A stretch of DNA of 21,799 nt from Lachnospiraceae bacterium UBA3282 (GTDB lineage Bacteria; Bacillota; Clostridia; Lachnospirales; Lachnospiraceae), in contig DETS01000036.1 in assembly GCA_002361735.1 (NCBI GenBank), forward strand, positions 1-21,799, written 5' to 3'. Position numbers and translations under genes: made by a program. Below, piece by piece: positions 14,258-21,799 of the stretch; position 1 is the first letter of the stretch, and every line of letters begins with the position of its first letter. The notes below the pieces were generated by a model, which saw only the letters and a program-made list of their open reading frames with translations, searched no databases and was not told the DNA's origin.

Positions 14258-15850
14258 GTGGGAAACTATGCGGAAGAAATAAACAGGAGAAGAACCTTTG
14301 CCATCATTTCACACCCGGATGCGGGCAAGACCACCCTTACGGAAAAATTTCTGCTCTACGGGGGTGCGATCAATCTGGCAGGCAGCGTTAAGGGAAAGGC
14401 GACGGCGAGGCATGCGGTCTCCGATTGGATGGAAATCGAGAAAGAGAGAGGTATTTCAGTTACTTCTTCTGTGCTGCAGTTTGAATATGACGGATTCTGC
14501 GTCAATATATTGGACACGCCCGGGCATCAGGATTTTTCGGAAGATACTTACAGAACGCTGATGGCGGCGGATTCTGCGGTGATGGTCATAGACGCGTCAA
14601 AAGGTGTGGAAGCCCAGACCAGAAAGCTTTTTAAGGTCTGTGTGATGCGCCATATCCCGATCTTCACCTTTATCAACAAACTGGATCGGGATGCAAACGA
14701 TACGTTCGAGCTTTTGGACGAGATTGAAAAGGAGTTGGGTATCGCCACCTGCCCGATCAACTGGCCGATCGGTTCCGGTAAAAATTTTAAGGGGGTCTAC
14801 GAGCGGGAGAGCCGGTGCGTGATCACCTATTCGGATACGGAAAAGGGAACGAAAGAGGGACAGGCGACCAGGATTCCCATGTCGGATACGGCTGTTCTGG
14901 AGGCACAGATCGGCGGCGATGCGCTGTCTCTTTTGACGGATGAGATTGAGCTTTTGGACGGTGCGAGCGCTCCCTTTTCGTTGGAAGAAGTGCAGGCAGG
15001 GGATTTGACACCGGTGTTTTTCGGATCCGCGCTCACAAACTTTGGCGTGGAGATCTTTTTACAGCATTTCCTGAAGATGACGACGACGCCCCTTCCACGC
15101 AAGGCGGATATTGGGCTGATCGATCCGGTGGAGAAAGATTTTTCGGCCTTTGTCTTTAAGATACAGGCAAATATGAATAAGGCGCATCGTGACCGTATTG
15201 CTTTTATGCGTATCTGTTCGGGGCGGTTTGATGTCAATGCGGAAGTGAAGCATGTACAGGGAGGAAAGGTGATGCGGCTTTCTCAGCCTCAGCAGATTCA
15301 GGCATCCGAAAGAAAGATTCTCAGTGAGGCGTATGCGGGGGATATTATCGGCGTCTTTGATCCGGGCATCTTTTCCATCGGCGATACCATCTGCATGCCG
15401 GGAGAGCAGTTTGCCTATGAAGGGATTCCCACGTTTGCGCCGGAGCATTTTGCCAGAGTCAGGCAGATGGACACGATGAAGCGCAAGCAGTTTGTCAAGG
15501 GTATCATGCAGATCGCGCAGGAGGGTGCGATCCAGATCTTTCAGGAGTTTAATACGGGCATGGAGGAGATCATCGTGGGCGTGGTAGGCGTACTGCAGTT
15601 TGATGTGCTCAAATACCGCCTGGAAAACGAATACAATGTGGAGATCAAGTTGGAGAATCTCCCCTATGAGTATATTCGCTGGATCGAGAATCAGGACATT
15701 GATCTGGACAAGCTCACAGGTACTTCGGATATGAAAAAAATCAAAGACTTAAAGGATCGTCCGCTGCTTCTGTTTGTCAATCAGTGGAGTATCGGCATGA
15801 CAGTGGAGAGAAACGAGGGACTGATCCTCTCGGAATTTGGGAAAAGCTAA
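14258..15850 (+). CDS. prfC: Peptide chain release factor 3
   Basis: This 530-residue translational GTPase removes RF1/RF2 from the ribosome after peptide release. G-motifs: SHPDAGKTT (18-26), RGISVTSS (64-71) as the switch I region, DTPGHQDF (86-93) and NKLDRD (140-145). GISVTSSVLQF distinguishes RF3 from EF-G and tetracycline-resistance proteins. GTG 14258 follows TAGGAGGA (14243-14250). Its separation from deoB is 71 bases without a visible terminator, so read-through from deoB is possible. Confidence 0.97.
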   Translation: MGNYAEEINRRRTFAIISHPDAGKTTLTEKFLLYGGAINLAGSVKGKATARHAVSDWMEIEKERGISVTSSVLQFEYDGFCVNILDTPGHQDFSEDTYRTLMAADSAVMVIDASKGVEAQTRKLFKVCVMRHIPIFTFINKLDRDANDTFELLDEIEKELGIATCPINWPIGSGKNFKGVYERESRCVITYSDTEKGTKEGQATRIPMSDTAVLEAQIGGDALSLLTDEIELLDGASAPFSLEEVQAGDLTPVFFGSALTNFGVEIFLQHFLKMTTTPLPRKADIGLIDPVEKDFSAFVFKIQANMNKAHRDRIAFMRICSGRFDVNAEVKHVQGGKVMRLSQPQQIQASERKILSEAYAGDIIGVFDPGIFSIGDTICMPGEQFAYEGIPTFAPEHFARVRQMDTMKRKQFVKGIMQIAQEGAIQIFQEFNTGMEEIIVGVVGVLQFDVLKYRLENEYNVEIKLENLPYEYIRWIENQDIDLDKLTGTSDMKKIKDLKDRPLLLFVNQWSIGMTVERNEGLILSEFGKS

Positions 15851-15911
15851 AGCAGTGTTGCAGGGCTTAGTGCGAGAATGATGGATAACGGATCGAAAGG
15901 AGGGTTTCATT

Positions 15912-17102
15912 ATGAAAAAAACAGGTGTTTTGTTATTCTGTATGCTGCTGTTGTCGGGGACCCTTCTTTATCTTTCTTGGAGTCTGCCCAAGAGGGAGAG
16001 CCTTCTTTATCGACAGGAGGAAGTCGGCGCCGGGCAGACGGTTGAAAAGCTGCCGGAGCAGGTGCTTGCCCGCACGGACGATGCTTTGCGGGATGCGCAG
16101 AAGAACTGTTACGCGTTCGGACGGCTTGGGGAGGAGGAGCAGGATCTTTATCTGGAGATTTTGGATGCCCTGCTCTATTATCGGGAAAATGTGAGGCTGT
16201 CAACCTGTGATAAGGAGCTGCTATCCCGGATTTTTCAATGTGTGCTCAATGACCATCCCGAGATTTTTTACGTGGATGGTTACACTTACACCGAGTACAC
16301 GCTGGGTACGTTGTTAAAAAAGATTACCTTTACCGGAAGTTACAATATCAGCAGAGAGGAAGCGGAGCAAAAACAAGTCCGGATCGATGGTTATGTAAAC
16401 CAATGTCTCGCAGGGATGCCGGAAGACGCGGATGAATATGAGAAAGTGAAATATATCTACGAGTATCTGATCCATCACACGGACTATGACGCATCGGCAA
16501 GGGACAGTCAGAACATCTGCTCTGTCTTTCTGGAGAAAAAATCGGTTTGTCAGGGCTATGCGAAGGCGACACAGTACCTCCTTAATCGGGCAGGGATCGA
16601 TGCGACCCTGGTGCTGGGACGTGTCATAGGAGGCGAGGGACATGCCTGGAATCTGGTGAAGATTGATGGGCAATACTACTACGTGGACACCACTTGGGGA
16701 GATGCGTCTTATCAGGCGGTGGGCAGCAGTTACCCTGCGGGCAAGATACCGACCATCAATTACGATTACCTGTGCGTGACAACCGAACAGATGGAGCAGA
16801 CACATACCTTCGATAACGTGGTTGAGCTGCCTGACTGTACCGCCACGGATGCAAATTATTATGTGCGGGAAGGCGCTTATTTTGAGGAGTGGGACGAGGA
16901 GAGGATCGCAGCGGTCTTTGATGAAAGCTATCGCAGGGGAGAGGCATATGTGACCTTAAAATGCGCGGGGGCGTCCGTGTATCAAAAGATGCGGGGAATG
17001 TTGATCGGGGAGCAGGAGATATTCCGGTATCTTGACTGCCGGGGCGGTTCGGTGTCCTATGTGGAGAACGAAAAACAGTACAGCTTAAGCTTTTGGTTAT
17101 GA
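15912..17102 (+). CDS. Membrane-anchored transglutaminase-like protein
   Basis: This is a 396-residue protein with a transglutaminase/cysteine-protease-like domain in its middle. The triad is visible: Cys213 in SVCQGYAKA, His244 in GEGHAWN and Asp259 in YVDTTWGD. Residues 5-22 form a signal peptide or anchor, so the domain is extracellular. The N-terminal region (40-180) and the C-terminal region (285-396) match no domain I can name. In Firmicutes, such proteins are often linked to cell wall or spore surface processing, but the substrate is not known. AAAGGAGGG (15896-15904) precedes the ATG. It separates prfC from asp23 and may be an insertion into a common housekeeping order. Confidence 0.85.
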   Translation: MKKTGVLLFCMLLLSGTLLYLSWSLPKRESLLYRQEEVGAGQTVEKLPEQVLARTDDALRDAQKNCYAFGRLGEEEQDLYLEILDALLYYRENVRLSTCDKELLSRIFQCVLNDHPEIFYVDGYTYTEYTLGTLLKKITFTGSYNISREEAEQKQVRIDGYVNQCLAGMPEDADEYEKVKYIYEYLIHHTDYDASARDSQNICSVFLEKKSVCQGYAKATQYLLNRAGIDATLVLGRVIGGEGHAWNLVKIDGQYYYVDTTWGDASYQAVGSSYPAGKIPTINYDYLCVTTEQMEQTHTFDNVVELPDCTATDANYYVREGAYFEEWDEERIAAVFDESYRRGEAYVTLKCAGASVYQKMRGMLIGEQEIFRYLDCRGGSVSYVENEKQYSLSFWL

Positions 17103-17167
17103 GAGATTCGTACGGCGATTACATGGGGAGATGGGACGGAATAGGGCTAGGCAAAAAATAGAAACTT

Positions 17168-17176
17168 TGATATACT
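17168..17176 (+). promoter_or_regulatory. Possible extended -10 promoter for asp23-nusB
   Basis: TGATATACT matches an extended -10 (TGn-TATACT) 36 bases before the ATG of the Asp23 gene. There is no clear -35. The identical nine bases are found before the aldose epimerase gene. The 110-base gap is the largest before the nusB group, which makes a promoter here plausible. Confidence 0.4.
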
Positions 17177-17212
17177 GAAACCATTAAGCCAAACAGTTGA
17201 GGAGGACATGGG

Positions 17213-17602
17213 ATGAGCATGGAACAGGGAGCGGAGAAGAACGGGTATGAATTGCAGTCGGAAAGAGCCGGCACCGTCAGAATCGCTGACGATGTGGTGG
17301 CGATGATCGCCGCGCTCGCAGCCACGGAGGTAGAGGGGATCGCAGCCATGGCGGGAAATCTCACCAATGAGCTTTTGAGCCGGGTGGGCGTCAGAGGCCT
17401 GTCCAGAGGAGCCAGAGTGGAAGTTTCCGGAGAAAAGGTAAAGGCGGAACTTGCCGTTATCATGGAGTATGGCTATAATATCCCTACTACTTGCCAGAAA
17501 GTGCAGGCAAAGGTGAAAAGCGCAATCGAGAATATGACAGGCTTGGAAGTGCAGGATGTGAACATCCGCATTGCCGGGATTAACGTGACGAGAGAAAAAT
17601 AG
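17213..17602 (+). CDS. Asp23/Gls24 family envelope stress response protein
   Basis: This 129-residue protein is of the DUF322 (Asp23/Gls24) family, found in Gram-positive bacteria and linked to cell envelope homeostasis. Recognisable parts are GTVRIADDVVAMIAALAATEVEGI (about 20-43), the GARVEVSGEKVKAELAVIM strand region and the C-terminal VNIRIAGINV. GAGGAGG (17200-17205) precedes the ATG. In Clostridia this gene commonly lies directly before nusB, as here. Its exact function in this setting is unclear. Confidence 0.93.
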   Translation: MSMEQGAEKNGYELQSERAGTVRIADDVVAMIAALAATEVEGIAAMAGNLTNELLSRVGVRGLSRGARVEVSGEKVKAELAVIMEYGYNIPTTCQKVQAKVKSAIENMTGLEVQDVNIRIAGINVTREK

Positions 17603-17617
17603 GATGAGTGACCGGTT

Positions 17618-18013
17618 ATGAGCAGGAGAGAGTTACGGGAACAGATTTTTAAGCTGTTATTCCGAGTGGAATTTAACAAGATGGAGGATATGACGGAACA
17701 GGAGGAACTGTTCTTTGAGGAAGAAGGCGCTGCGAAAGATGAAGATGCGGCGTATGTTTCGGATAAATATCATAAAATTTCTGAGAAGTTGTCTGAAATC
17801 GACTCCCGGTTAAATGAGAAAGCGCAGGGGTGGGATACCGGCAGGATGAGTAAGGTCGATCTGACGATCTTACGTCTGGCGGTTTATGAAATCTGCTATG
17901 ACGAGGATGTTCCCACAGGCGTTGCGATCAACGAGGCGGTGGAACTTGCCAAGAAATTTGGGCAGGACGCTTCTTTTGGCTTTGTGAATGGTGTTTTGGC
18001 GAAATTTGCGTAA
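17618..18013 (+). CDS. nusB: Transcription antitermination factor NusB
   Basis: This 131-residue all-helical protein binds boxA RNA with NusE (ribosomal protein S10) to promote rRNA antitermination. The N-terminus MSRRELREQIFKLLFR and the C-terminal VPTGVAINEAVELAKKFG and FVNGVLAKF blocks are typical. Residues about 25-60 form an acidic insert rich in Glu. The ribosome binding site before the ATG is weak (AGGATGAGTG), with a 15-base gap from the Asp23 gene, suggesting coupling to it. Confidence 0.95.
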   Translation: MSRRELREQIFKLLFRVEFNKMEDMTEQEELFFEEEGAAKDEDAAYVSDKYHKISEKLSEIDSRLNEKAQGWDTGRMSKVDLTILRLAVYEICYDEDVPTGVAINEAVELAKKFGQDASFGFVNGVLAKFA

Positions 18014-18018
18014 AGGTA

Positions 18019-18162
18019 GTGTGAGAAGTACTTCTAGCCGCTCACAGCAGAGGCTGTATTCGCAAAAGCAGCATAGCTGCTTTCGAAGTACTAAGTCTCA
18101 CACAGGAGAATGCCTGAAAACGGCGTTCTCCGCACTGATTTGAGTCGCAGCTAAGCTGTGAC
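18019..18162. repeat. Structured spacer with consecutive hairpins between nusB and xseA
   Basis: The 161-base gap is almost fully paired. An outer stem joins GTGTGAGA-AGTACTTC (18019-18034) to GAAGTACT-aag-TCTCACAC (18085-18103), 16 pairs with a 3-base bulge. Inside it are ACAGC/GCTGT (18044-18057) and a perfect 8-base hairpin AAAGCAGC/GCTGCTTT (18065-18083). Next come a 10-pair hairpin with one G-U (18105-18114 with 18122-18131) and an 8-pair hairpin with one G-U (18144-18151 with 18155-18162). The xseA ribosome binding site AGAGG (18165-18169) lies just outside. No U-tract follows any stem. It may be a mobile palindromic repeat, an RNA processing site or a leader controlling xseA. Confidence 0.8.
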
Positions 18163-18174
18163 ACAGAGGTTGGT

Positions 18175-19401
18175 ATGCAGAACATATACACGGTTGCACA
18201 GGTTAATTCCTATATCAAGAATATGTTCACACAGGATTTTATGCTGCAGAAAGTGCGTATCCGGGGGGAGGTCAGCAATTGCAAGTACCATTCTTCCGGT
18301 CACATTTATTTTACGCTCAAGGATGCTAAGAGTACAATATCATGTGTTATGTTTGCCTCCGACAGAGTCGGGTTACCCTTTCGTATGGCGGAGGGGCAGC
18401 AGGTGGTTGCGAGCGGTACGGTGGATGTCTACGAACGTGACGGGAAATATCAGCTCTACGCCAGACAGATCGAATTAGACGGTATCGGCGCATTGTATGA
18501 GAGATATGAGCGGTTGAAAACGGAACTTGCGGAGCGGGGGATGTTTGCCGAACAGTATAAACGACCGATTCCCCGTTACGTAAAGAGGCTCGGTGTAGTG
18601 ACGGCGCAGACCGGAGCGGCGGTCCGGGATATCATAAACATTGCTTCCCGCAGGAACCCTTATGTGCAGATCATCCTCTATCCGGCGATCGTGCAGGGAG
18701 ATGCCGCGGCGCCCAGCATCATAAACGGTATCCGCGCCATGGAAAGACAGCGGGTGGACGTAATCATTGTGGGAAGGGGCGGCGGTTCGATCGAGGATCT
18801 TTGGGCCTTTAATGAGGAGACGGTCGCACAGGCAATCTTTGACTGCCCGATACCGATCATTTCGGCAGTTGGGCATGAAACGGACGTAACGATCGCGGAT
18901 TTTGTGGCGGATCTGCGGGCGCCTACTCCCTCTGCCGCGGCGGAACTTGCGGTCTGCGATTTTTCGCAGCTGATGGATCAGATGGAAGAATATGCCTATA
19001 CGATGCGGCATTTGTGCGAGCGGACGATTCGAGCCAGCCGGGGCAGAGCGGAGCAGCTCAGGATGCGGCTCAAATATGCAAGTCCGCTTTCGATGCTGCG
19101 CATGAAAAAGACGCAGGCGTTGTCTTTAGAGGAGCGCCTGCAGACGGCTATGGCAGGGCGGCTGCAGGATTCGAGGCACAGGCTGGCGCTCTATGCGGAA
19201 CAGATGAAGGGACTTTCGCCGCTGGATAAGCTGAGTCAGGGTTACGCTTATGTGTCGGATGCCCATGGAAAAACGCTTTCCTCTGTGGCGCAGGCGGCTG
19301 TGGGAGATGAAATCAGCGTCTACGTGAAGGATGGAAGACTGTCAGCCAGAGTGACGGGGACGGAAAGCCGATTATGGGAGAGTGTTGGACAGGCGCGTTA
19401 A
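18175..19401 (+). CDS. xseA: Exodeoxyribonuclease VII large subunit
   Basis: This is the catalytic subunit of exonuclease VII, which degrades single-stranded DNA in both directions. It has 408 residues. The N-terminal OB-fold (about 1-100) contains IRGEVSNCKYHSSGHIYFTLKD (29-50). The catalytic region has LGVVTAQTGAAVRDI (139-153), GRGGGSIEDLW (200-210) and SAVGHETDVTIADFVAD (230-246). A coiled-coil stretch follows (about 265-370), which in the family binds the small subunits. A strong AGAGG lies 5 bases before the ATG. xseB follows directly. Confidence 0.97.
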   Translation: MQNIYTVAQVNSYIKNMFTQDFMLQKVRIRGEVSNCKYHSSGHIYFTLKDAKSTISCVMFASDRVGLPFRMAEGQQVVASGTVDVYERDGKYQLYARQIELDGIGALYERYERLKTELAERGMFAEQYKRPIPRYVKRLGVVTAQTGAAVRDIINIASRRNPYVQIILYPAIVQGDAAAPSIINGIRAMERQRVDVIIVGRGGGSIEDLWAFNEETVAQAIFDCPIPIISAVGHETDVTIADFVADLRAPTPSAAAELAVCDFSQLMDQMEEYAYTMRHLCERTIRASRGRAEQLRMRLKYASPLSMLRMKKTQALSLEERLQTAMAGRLQDSRHRLALYAEQMKGLSPLDKLSQGYAYVSDAHGKTLSSVAQAAVGDEISVYVKDGRLSARVTGTESRLWESVGQAR

Positions 19402-19428
19402 CGGAAAAAAATAGAAGTGAGGTCGCGG

Positions 19429-19665
19429 ATGGCTAAGAAGAAAGAGGAAACGGCAGAAAAAGAACAGGCGTTATCTTTGGAGGAATCTTTTGCACAGATT
19501 GAAGAAGTAATCGCGCGTTTGGAAGCGGAGGAAATCACGCTGGAGGAATCCTTTGCGCAATATAACAGAGGGATGGCGCTCCTTGCACACTGCAATGAGA
19601 CCATTGATCAGGTGGAGAAGAAGGTGCTGAAGATTAACGAGGACGGTGGGCTGGATGAATTTTGA
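19429..19665 (+). CDS. xseB: Exodeoxyribonuclease VII small subunit
   Basis: This small helical protein of 78 residues winds around the XseA coiled coil. The core LEESFAQIEEVIARLEAEEITLEESFAQYNRGMALLAHC (about 16-54) is typical. I chose ATG 19429 over a GTG at 19417, because that GTG lies in the likely ribosome binding site GTGAGG (19417-19422). The C-terminus overlaps the start of ispA by 11 bases. Confidence 0.95.
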   Translation: MAKKKEETAEKEQALSLEESFAQIEEVIARLEAEEITLEESFAQYNRGMALLAHCNETIDQVEKKVLKINEDGGLDEF

Positions 19666-20605
19666 CGAGGAACTGGAGAAAAGAAAAAATCTGGTAGAGG
19701 AGATCTTGGAGAGGTATCTGCCGAAAGCGGAGGGAGAGCAGCGCATGGTGCTTGATGCCATGCGGTATGCCGTGTCCGCGGGCGGGAAAAGGCTCCGTCC
19801 CATCCTGATGGCGGAGAGCGCAGCGCTGTTTGCGGGAGCGGATGAAGTGTGGCAGACGGATTGTGCCGCAGTACCAAAGCCTCCCACAGTAGCGGCGCTG
19901 CCTGTGTTTATGGCGGCGATTGAGTTTATCCACACGTATTCTCTGATTCACGATGACCTGCCTGCTTTGGACAACGACGATTACCGCAGAGGGCGGAAGA
20001 CGACCCATGTGGTCTACGGGGAAGACATTGCCGTGATTGCAGGGGACGGGCTCTTAAATTATGCGTATGAGACGGCGTTTCGTGCTTTTAGCAAAGCGGT
20101 AACGATAGAGGACTATCAGCGGGTCGAGTGCGCCATGAACTTATTAGGGCGCAGAGCGGGTGTTTACGGTATGGTCGGCGGTCAGTGTGCGGATCTTTTG
20201 GCAGAGAAACAGGAAACACCGCCGACAAAGGAAACGCTGCTTTATATTCACAAAAATAAGACTGCCGCACTGATCCAGGCGGCGATGACCATAGGCGCCG
20301 TCCTTTCCGGGGCAGATGAGAAGGCGGTAGAGCAGCTTACGACATGCGCGGAAAATATCGGTGTTGCCTTTCAAATCCAAGACGATATCCTGGATGTGAC
20401 GAGCAGTCTGGAGGTGCTTGGCAAACCGACCGGGAGCGATGAGAAAAACAATAAGCTCACCTATGTGACGATGCACGGTTTGGAGGAGTCGAAAAGGCAG
20501 GTACGGGAACTGTCAGAGGAAGCGGTGGAGATTTTAAGGTCTTTTCCGCAAAAGAACGGATTTTTAGAAACTTTGGTGGAGCGGTTGATTTACAGAGAAA
20601 AGTAA
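19655..20605 (+). CDS. ispA: Polyprenyl (farnesyl/geranyl) diphosphate synthase
   Basis: This enzyme joins isopentenyl diphosphate to allylic diphosphates, giving farnesyl or geranylgeranyl diphosphate. It has 316 residues. The first Asp-rich motif is HDDLPALDNDD (99-109) and the second is QIQDDILD (240-247), with GGKRLRP (43-49) as the isopentenyl-binding motif. A 20-residue insert (about 63-84) interrupts the region before the first Asp motif compared with the usual IspA. I chose ATG 19655 over a GTG at 19646, because GAGGA (19639-19643) is too close to the GTG. It overlaps xseB and precedes dxs, as in many Firmicutes. Confidence 0.94.
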   Translation: MNFDEELEKRKNLVEEILERYLPKAEGEQRMVLDAMRYAVSAGGKRLRPILMAESAALFAGADEVWQTDCAAVPKPPTVAALPVFMAAIEFIHTYSLIHDDLPALDNDDYRRGRKTTHVVYGEDIAVIAGDGLLNYAYETAFRAFSKAVTIEDYQRVECAMNLLGRRAGVYGMVGGQCADLLAEKQETPPTKETLLYIHKNKTAALIQAAMTIGAVLSGADEKAVEQLTTCAENIGVAFQIQDDILDVTSSLEVLGKPTGSDEKNNKLTYVTMHGLEESKRQVRELSEEAVEILRSFPQKNGFLETLVERLIYREK

Positions 20606-20617
20606 GGGGCGCATGAT

Positions 20618-21799
20618 ATGTTGCTGGAACAGATTACACAGACGAACGATATCAAACAGATCGCACCGGAAGATTATGGGGTGCTTGCGGAGGAAATCAG
20701 GCGGTTTTTGATCGAATCCATCAGCGTGACAGGAGGTCATTTAGGGTCAAATCTGGGAGCGGTGGAGCTGACGATGGCGCTGCATCTCTTTCTGGATCTG
20801 CCGGAGGATAAACTGATCTGGGATGTGGGGCACCAATCCTATACCCATAAAATTCTGACAGGACGCAGAGACGGTTTTGTCAATCTGCGCAAGTTTGGCG
20901 GAATCAGCGGCTTTCCGAAGCGCAAGGAGAGCGACTGCGACTGCTTTGACACAGGGCACAGTTCTACGTCTATCTCAGCGGGGCTGGGCATGGTCAAGGC
21001 AAGAGACATTCAGGGCGGCAAAAATACGATCGTCTCCGTGATTGGGGACGGGTCGCTTACCGGCGGCATGGCGTACGAAGCGCTCAACAATGCTTCCCGC
21101 CTGGAGACGAATTTCATCATTGTATTAAATGACAACAATATGTCGATTTCCGAAAACGTGGGCGGTGTTTCCAAGTATCTGAACAATATCAGAACCGCCG
21201 ACATGTATCTGGATCTGAAGGCGGAGATTTATAAGTCTCTCCGAGGGAAGCCGGGATACGGGGATAAGGTTGTCAGTCAGATCAGACGGGCAAAGAGCAG
21301 CTTTAAGCAGCTGGTGGTGCCGGGGATGTTCTTTGAGGATATGGGGATCACCTATCTTGGACCCGTGGACGGGCACAACATTCCCCAAATGCTGCATATT
21401 TTCAGGGAGGCAAGAAAGGTCAAGAAGGCGGTACTGGTCCATGTCATCACCAAAAAGGGCAAGGGCTATCTGCCGGCGGAGCGCCATCCGGCAAGGTTTC
21501 ACGGAGCGGAGCCTTTTGATATTGAGACGGGGATTCCCAGCTCACCGAGGACAAAGGCAAATTACACGGATATCTTTTCTACGGTCATGTGCAAGCTGGG
21601 ACAGCGGGATGAAAAGGTTGTGGCGATCACGGCAGCTATGCCGGACGGCACGGGCTTAAAGCGGTTTCGCAATATGTATCCGGAGCGCTTCTTTGATGTG
21701 GGAATCGCCGAGGAACATGCGGTGACCTTTGCGGCGGGGCTGGCGGCTGGCGGCTTAAAGCCCATTGTGGCGATTTATTCCTCCTTTTTACAGAGGGCT
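20618..21799 (+). CDS. dxs: 1-deoxy-D-xylulose-5-phosphate synthase, 3' end outside window
   Basis: This is the first enzyme of the MEP isoprenoid pathway, condensing pyruvate and glyceraldehyde 3-phosphate with thiamine diphosphate. The 394 residues visible are about two thirds of the usual 620. Motifs: GGHLGSNLG (39-47), DVGHQSYTHK (69-78), the thiamine diphosphate-binding GDGSLTGG (143-150) with ND (171-172) and IAEEHAV (363-369), where the catalytic Glu lies. ATG 20618 follows AAGGGG (20604-20609) at 8-base spacing. It lies 12 bases after ispA, so both isoprenoid genes are surely one transcript. Confidence 0.97.
   Translation, partial: MLLEQITQTNDIKQIAPEDYGVLAEEIRRFLIESISVTGGHLGSNLGAVELTMALHLFLDLPEDKLIWDVGHQSYTHKILTGRRDGFVNLRKFGGISGFPKRKESDCDCFDTGHSSTSISAGLGMVKARDIQGGKNTIVSVIGDGSLTGGMAYEALNNASRLETNFIIVLNDNNMSISENVGGVSKYLNNIRTADMYLDLKAEIYKSLRGKPGYGDKVVSQIRRAKSSFKQLVVPGMFFEDMGITYLGPVDGHNIPQMLHIFREARKVKKAVLVHVITKKGKGYLPAERHPARFHGAEPFDIETGIPSSPRTKANYTDIFSTVMCKLGQRDEKVVAITAAMPDGTGLKRFRNMYPERFFDVGIAEEHAVTFAAGLAAGGLKPIVAIYSSFLQRA

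Noticed and set aside
15858..15889. TTGCAG with GATAAC at 20-base spacing before the transglutaminase-like gene
   Set aside because: Spacing is too long and the -10 match is poor, so no promoter is claimed.

Overview
The window comes from a spore-forming member of the class Clostridia, most likely Lachnospiraceae. The evidence is a complete eight-gene spoIIIA operon, the order asp23-nusB-xseA-xseB-ispA-dxs downstream of it, a clostridial type A-like RNase P RNA, strong AGGAGG-type ribosome binding sites, frequent GTG/TTG starts, and moderate base composition with dense coding. No phage, insertion sequence, CRISPR array, tRNA or rRNA is visible. The only stretch over 300 bases without a protein gene is the left edge, which holds the 3' part of rnpB and a large inverted repeat. 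All other gaps are under about 170 bases.

Left part (1-6795, all + strand): rnpB (5' end cut by the window edge), an inverted repeat, a secreted trypsin-like protease, a LacX-type aldose 1-epimerase, an ABC ATPase/permease pair with overlapping genes, two different G3E (CobW/P47K) GTPases, and a CmpB-type (PF06541) membrane protein. It closes with a hairpin terminator. The first GTPase carries a very His-rich metal-binding insert. The second has lost the CxCC motif and appears to be fused to a C-terminal domain like that of YcgQ/TIGR03943. Together they look like a metal-handling module, probably for zinc (inference), and are the least ordinary protein genes here.

Middle (6793-12939): a PHP-family phosphoesterase on the - strand is divergent from spoIIIAA-AH. 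A sigma-E-like promoter lies just ahead of spoIIIAA. The eight Spo proteins form the mother-cell half of the channel to the forespore: AA is the ATPase, AB-AF are membrane parts, and AG and AH are ring-forming proteins.

Right part (12940-21799, all + strand): deoB (phosphopentomutase), prfC (release factor 3) and a membrane-anchored transglutaminase-like protein sit between the sporulation operon and a housekeeping run. That run is an Asp23/Gls24 protein, nusB, xseA, xseB, ispA and dxs, with dxs cut by the window end. The last four genes are tightly packed or overlapping and couple exonuclease VII to isoprenoid precursor synthesis, a common clostridial arrangement. The nusB-xseA gap is unusual, with several consecutive hairpins filling about 145 bases.

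The best candidates for something little described are the G3E GTPase pair with its fused second member and the structured nusB-xseA spacer. Smaller oddities are a tandem leader repeat before the PHP gene, a long inverted repeat after rnpB, and a SpoIIIAE that lacks a signal peptide. I see no clear evidence of a wholly new multi-gene system.
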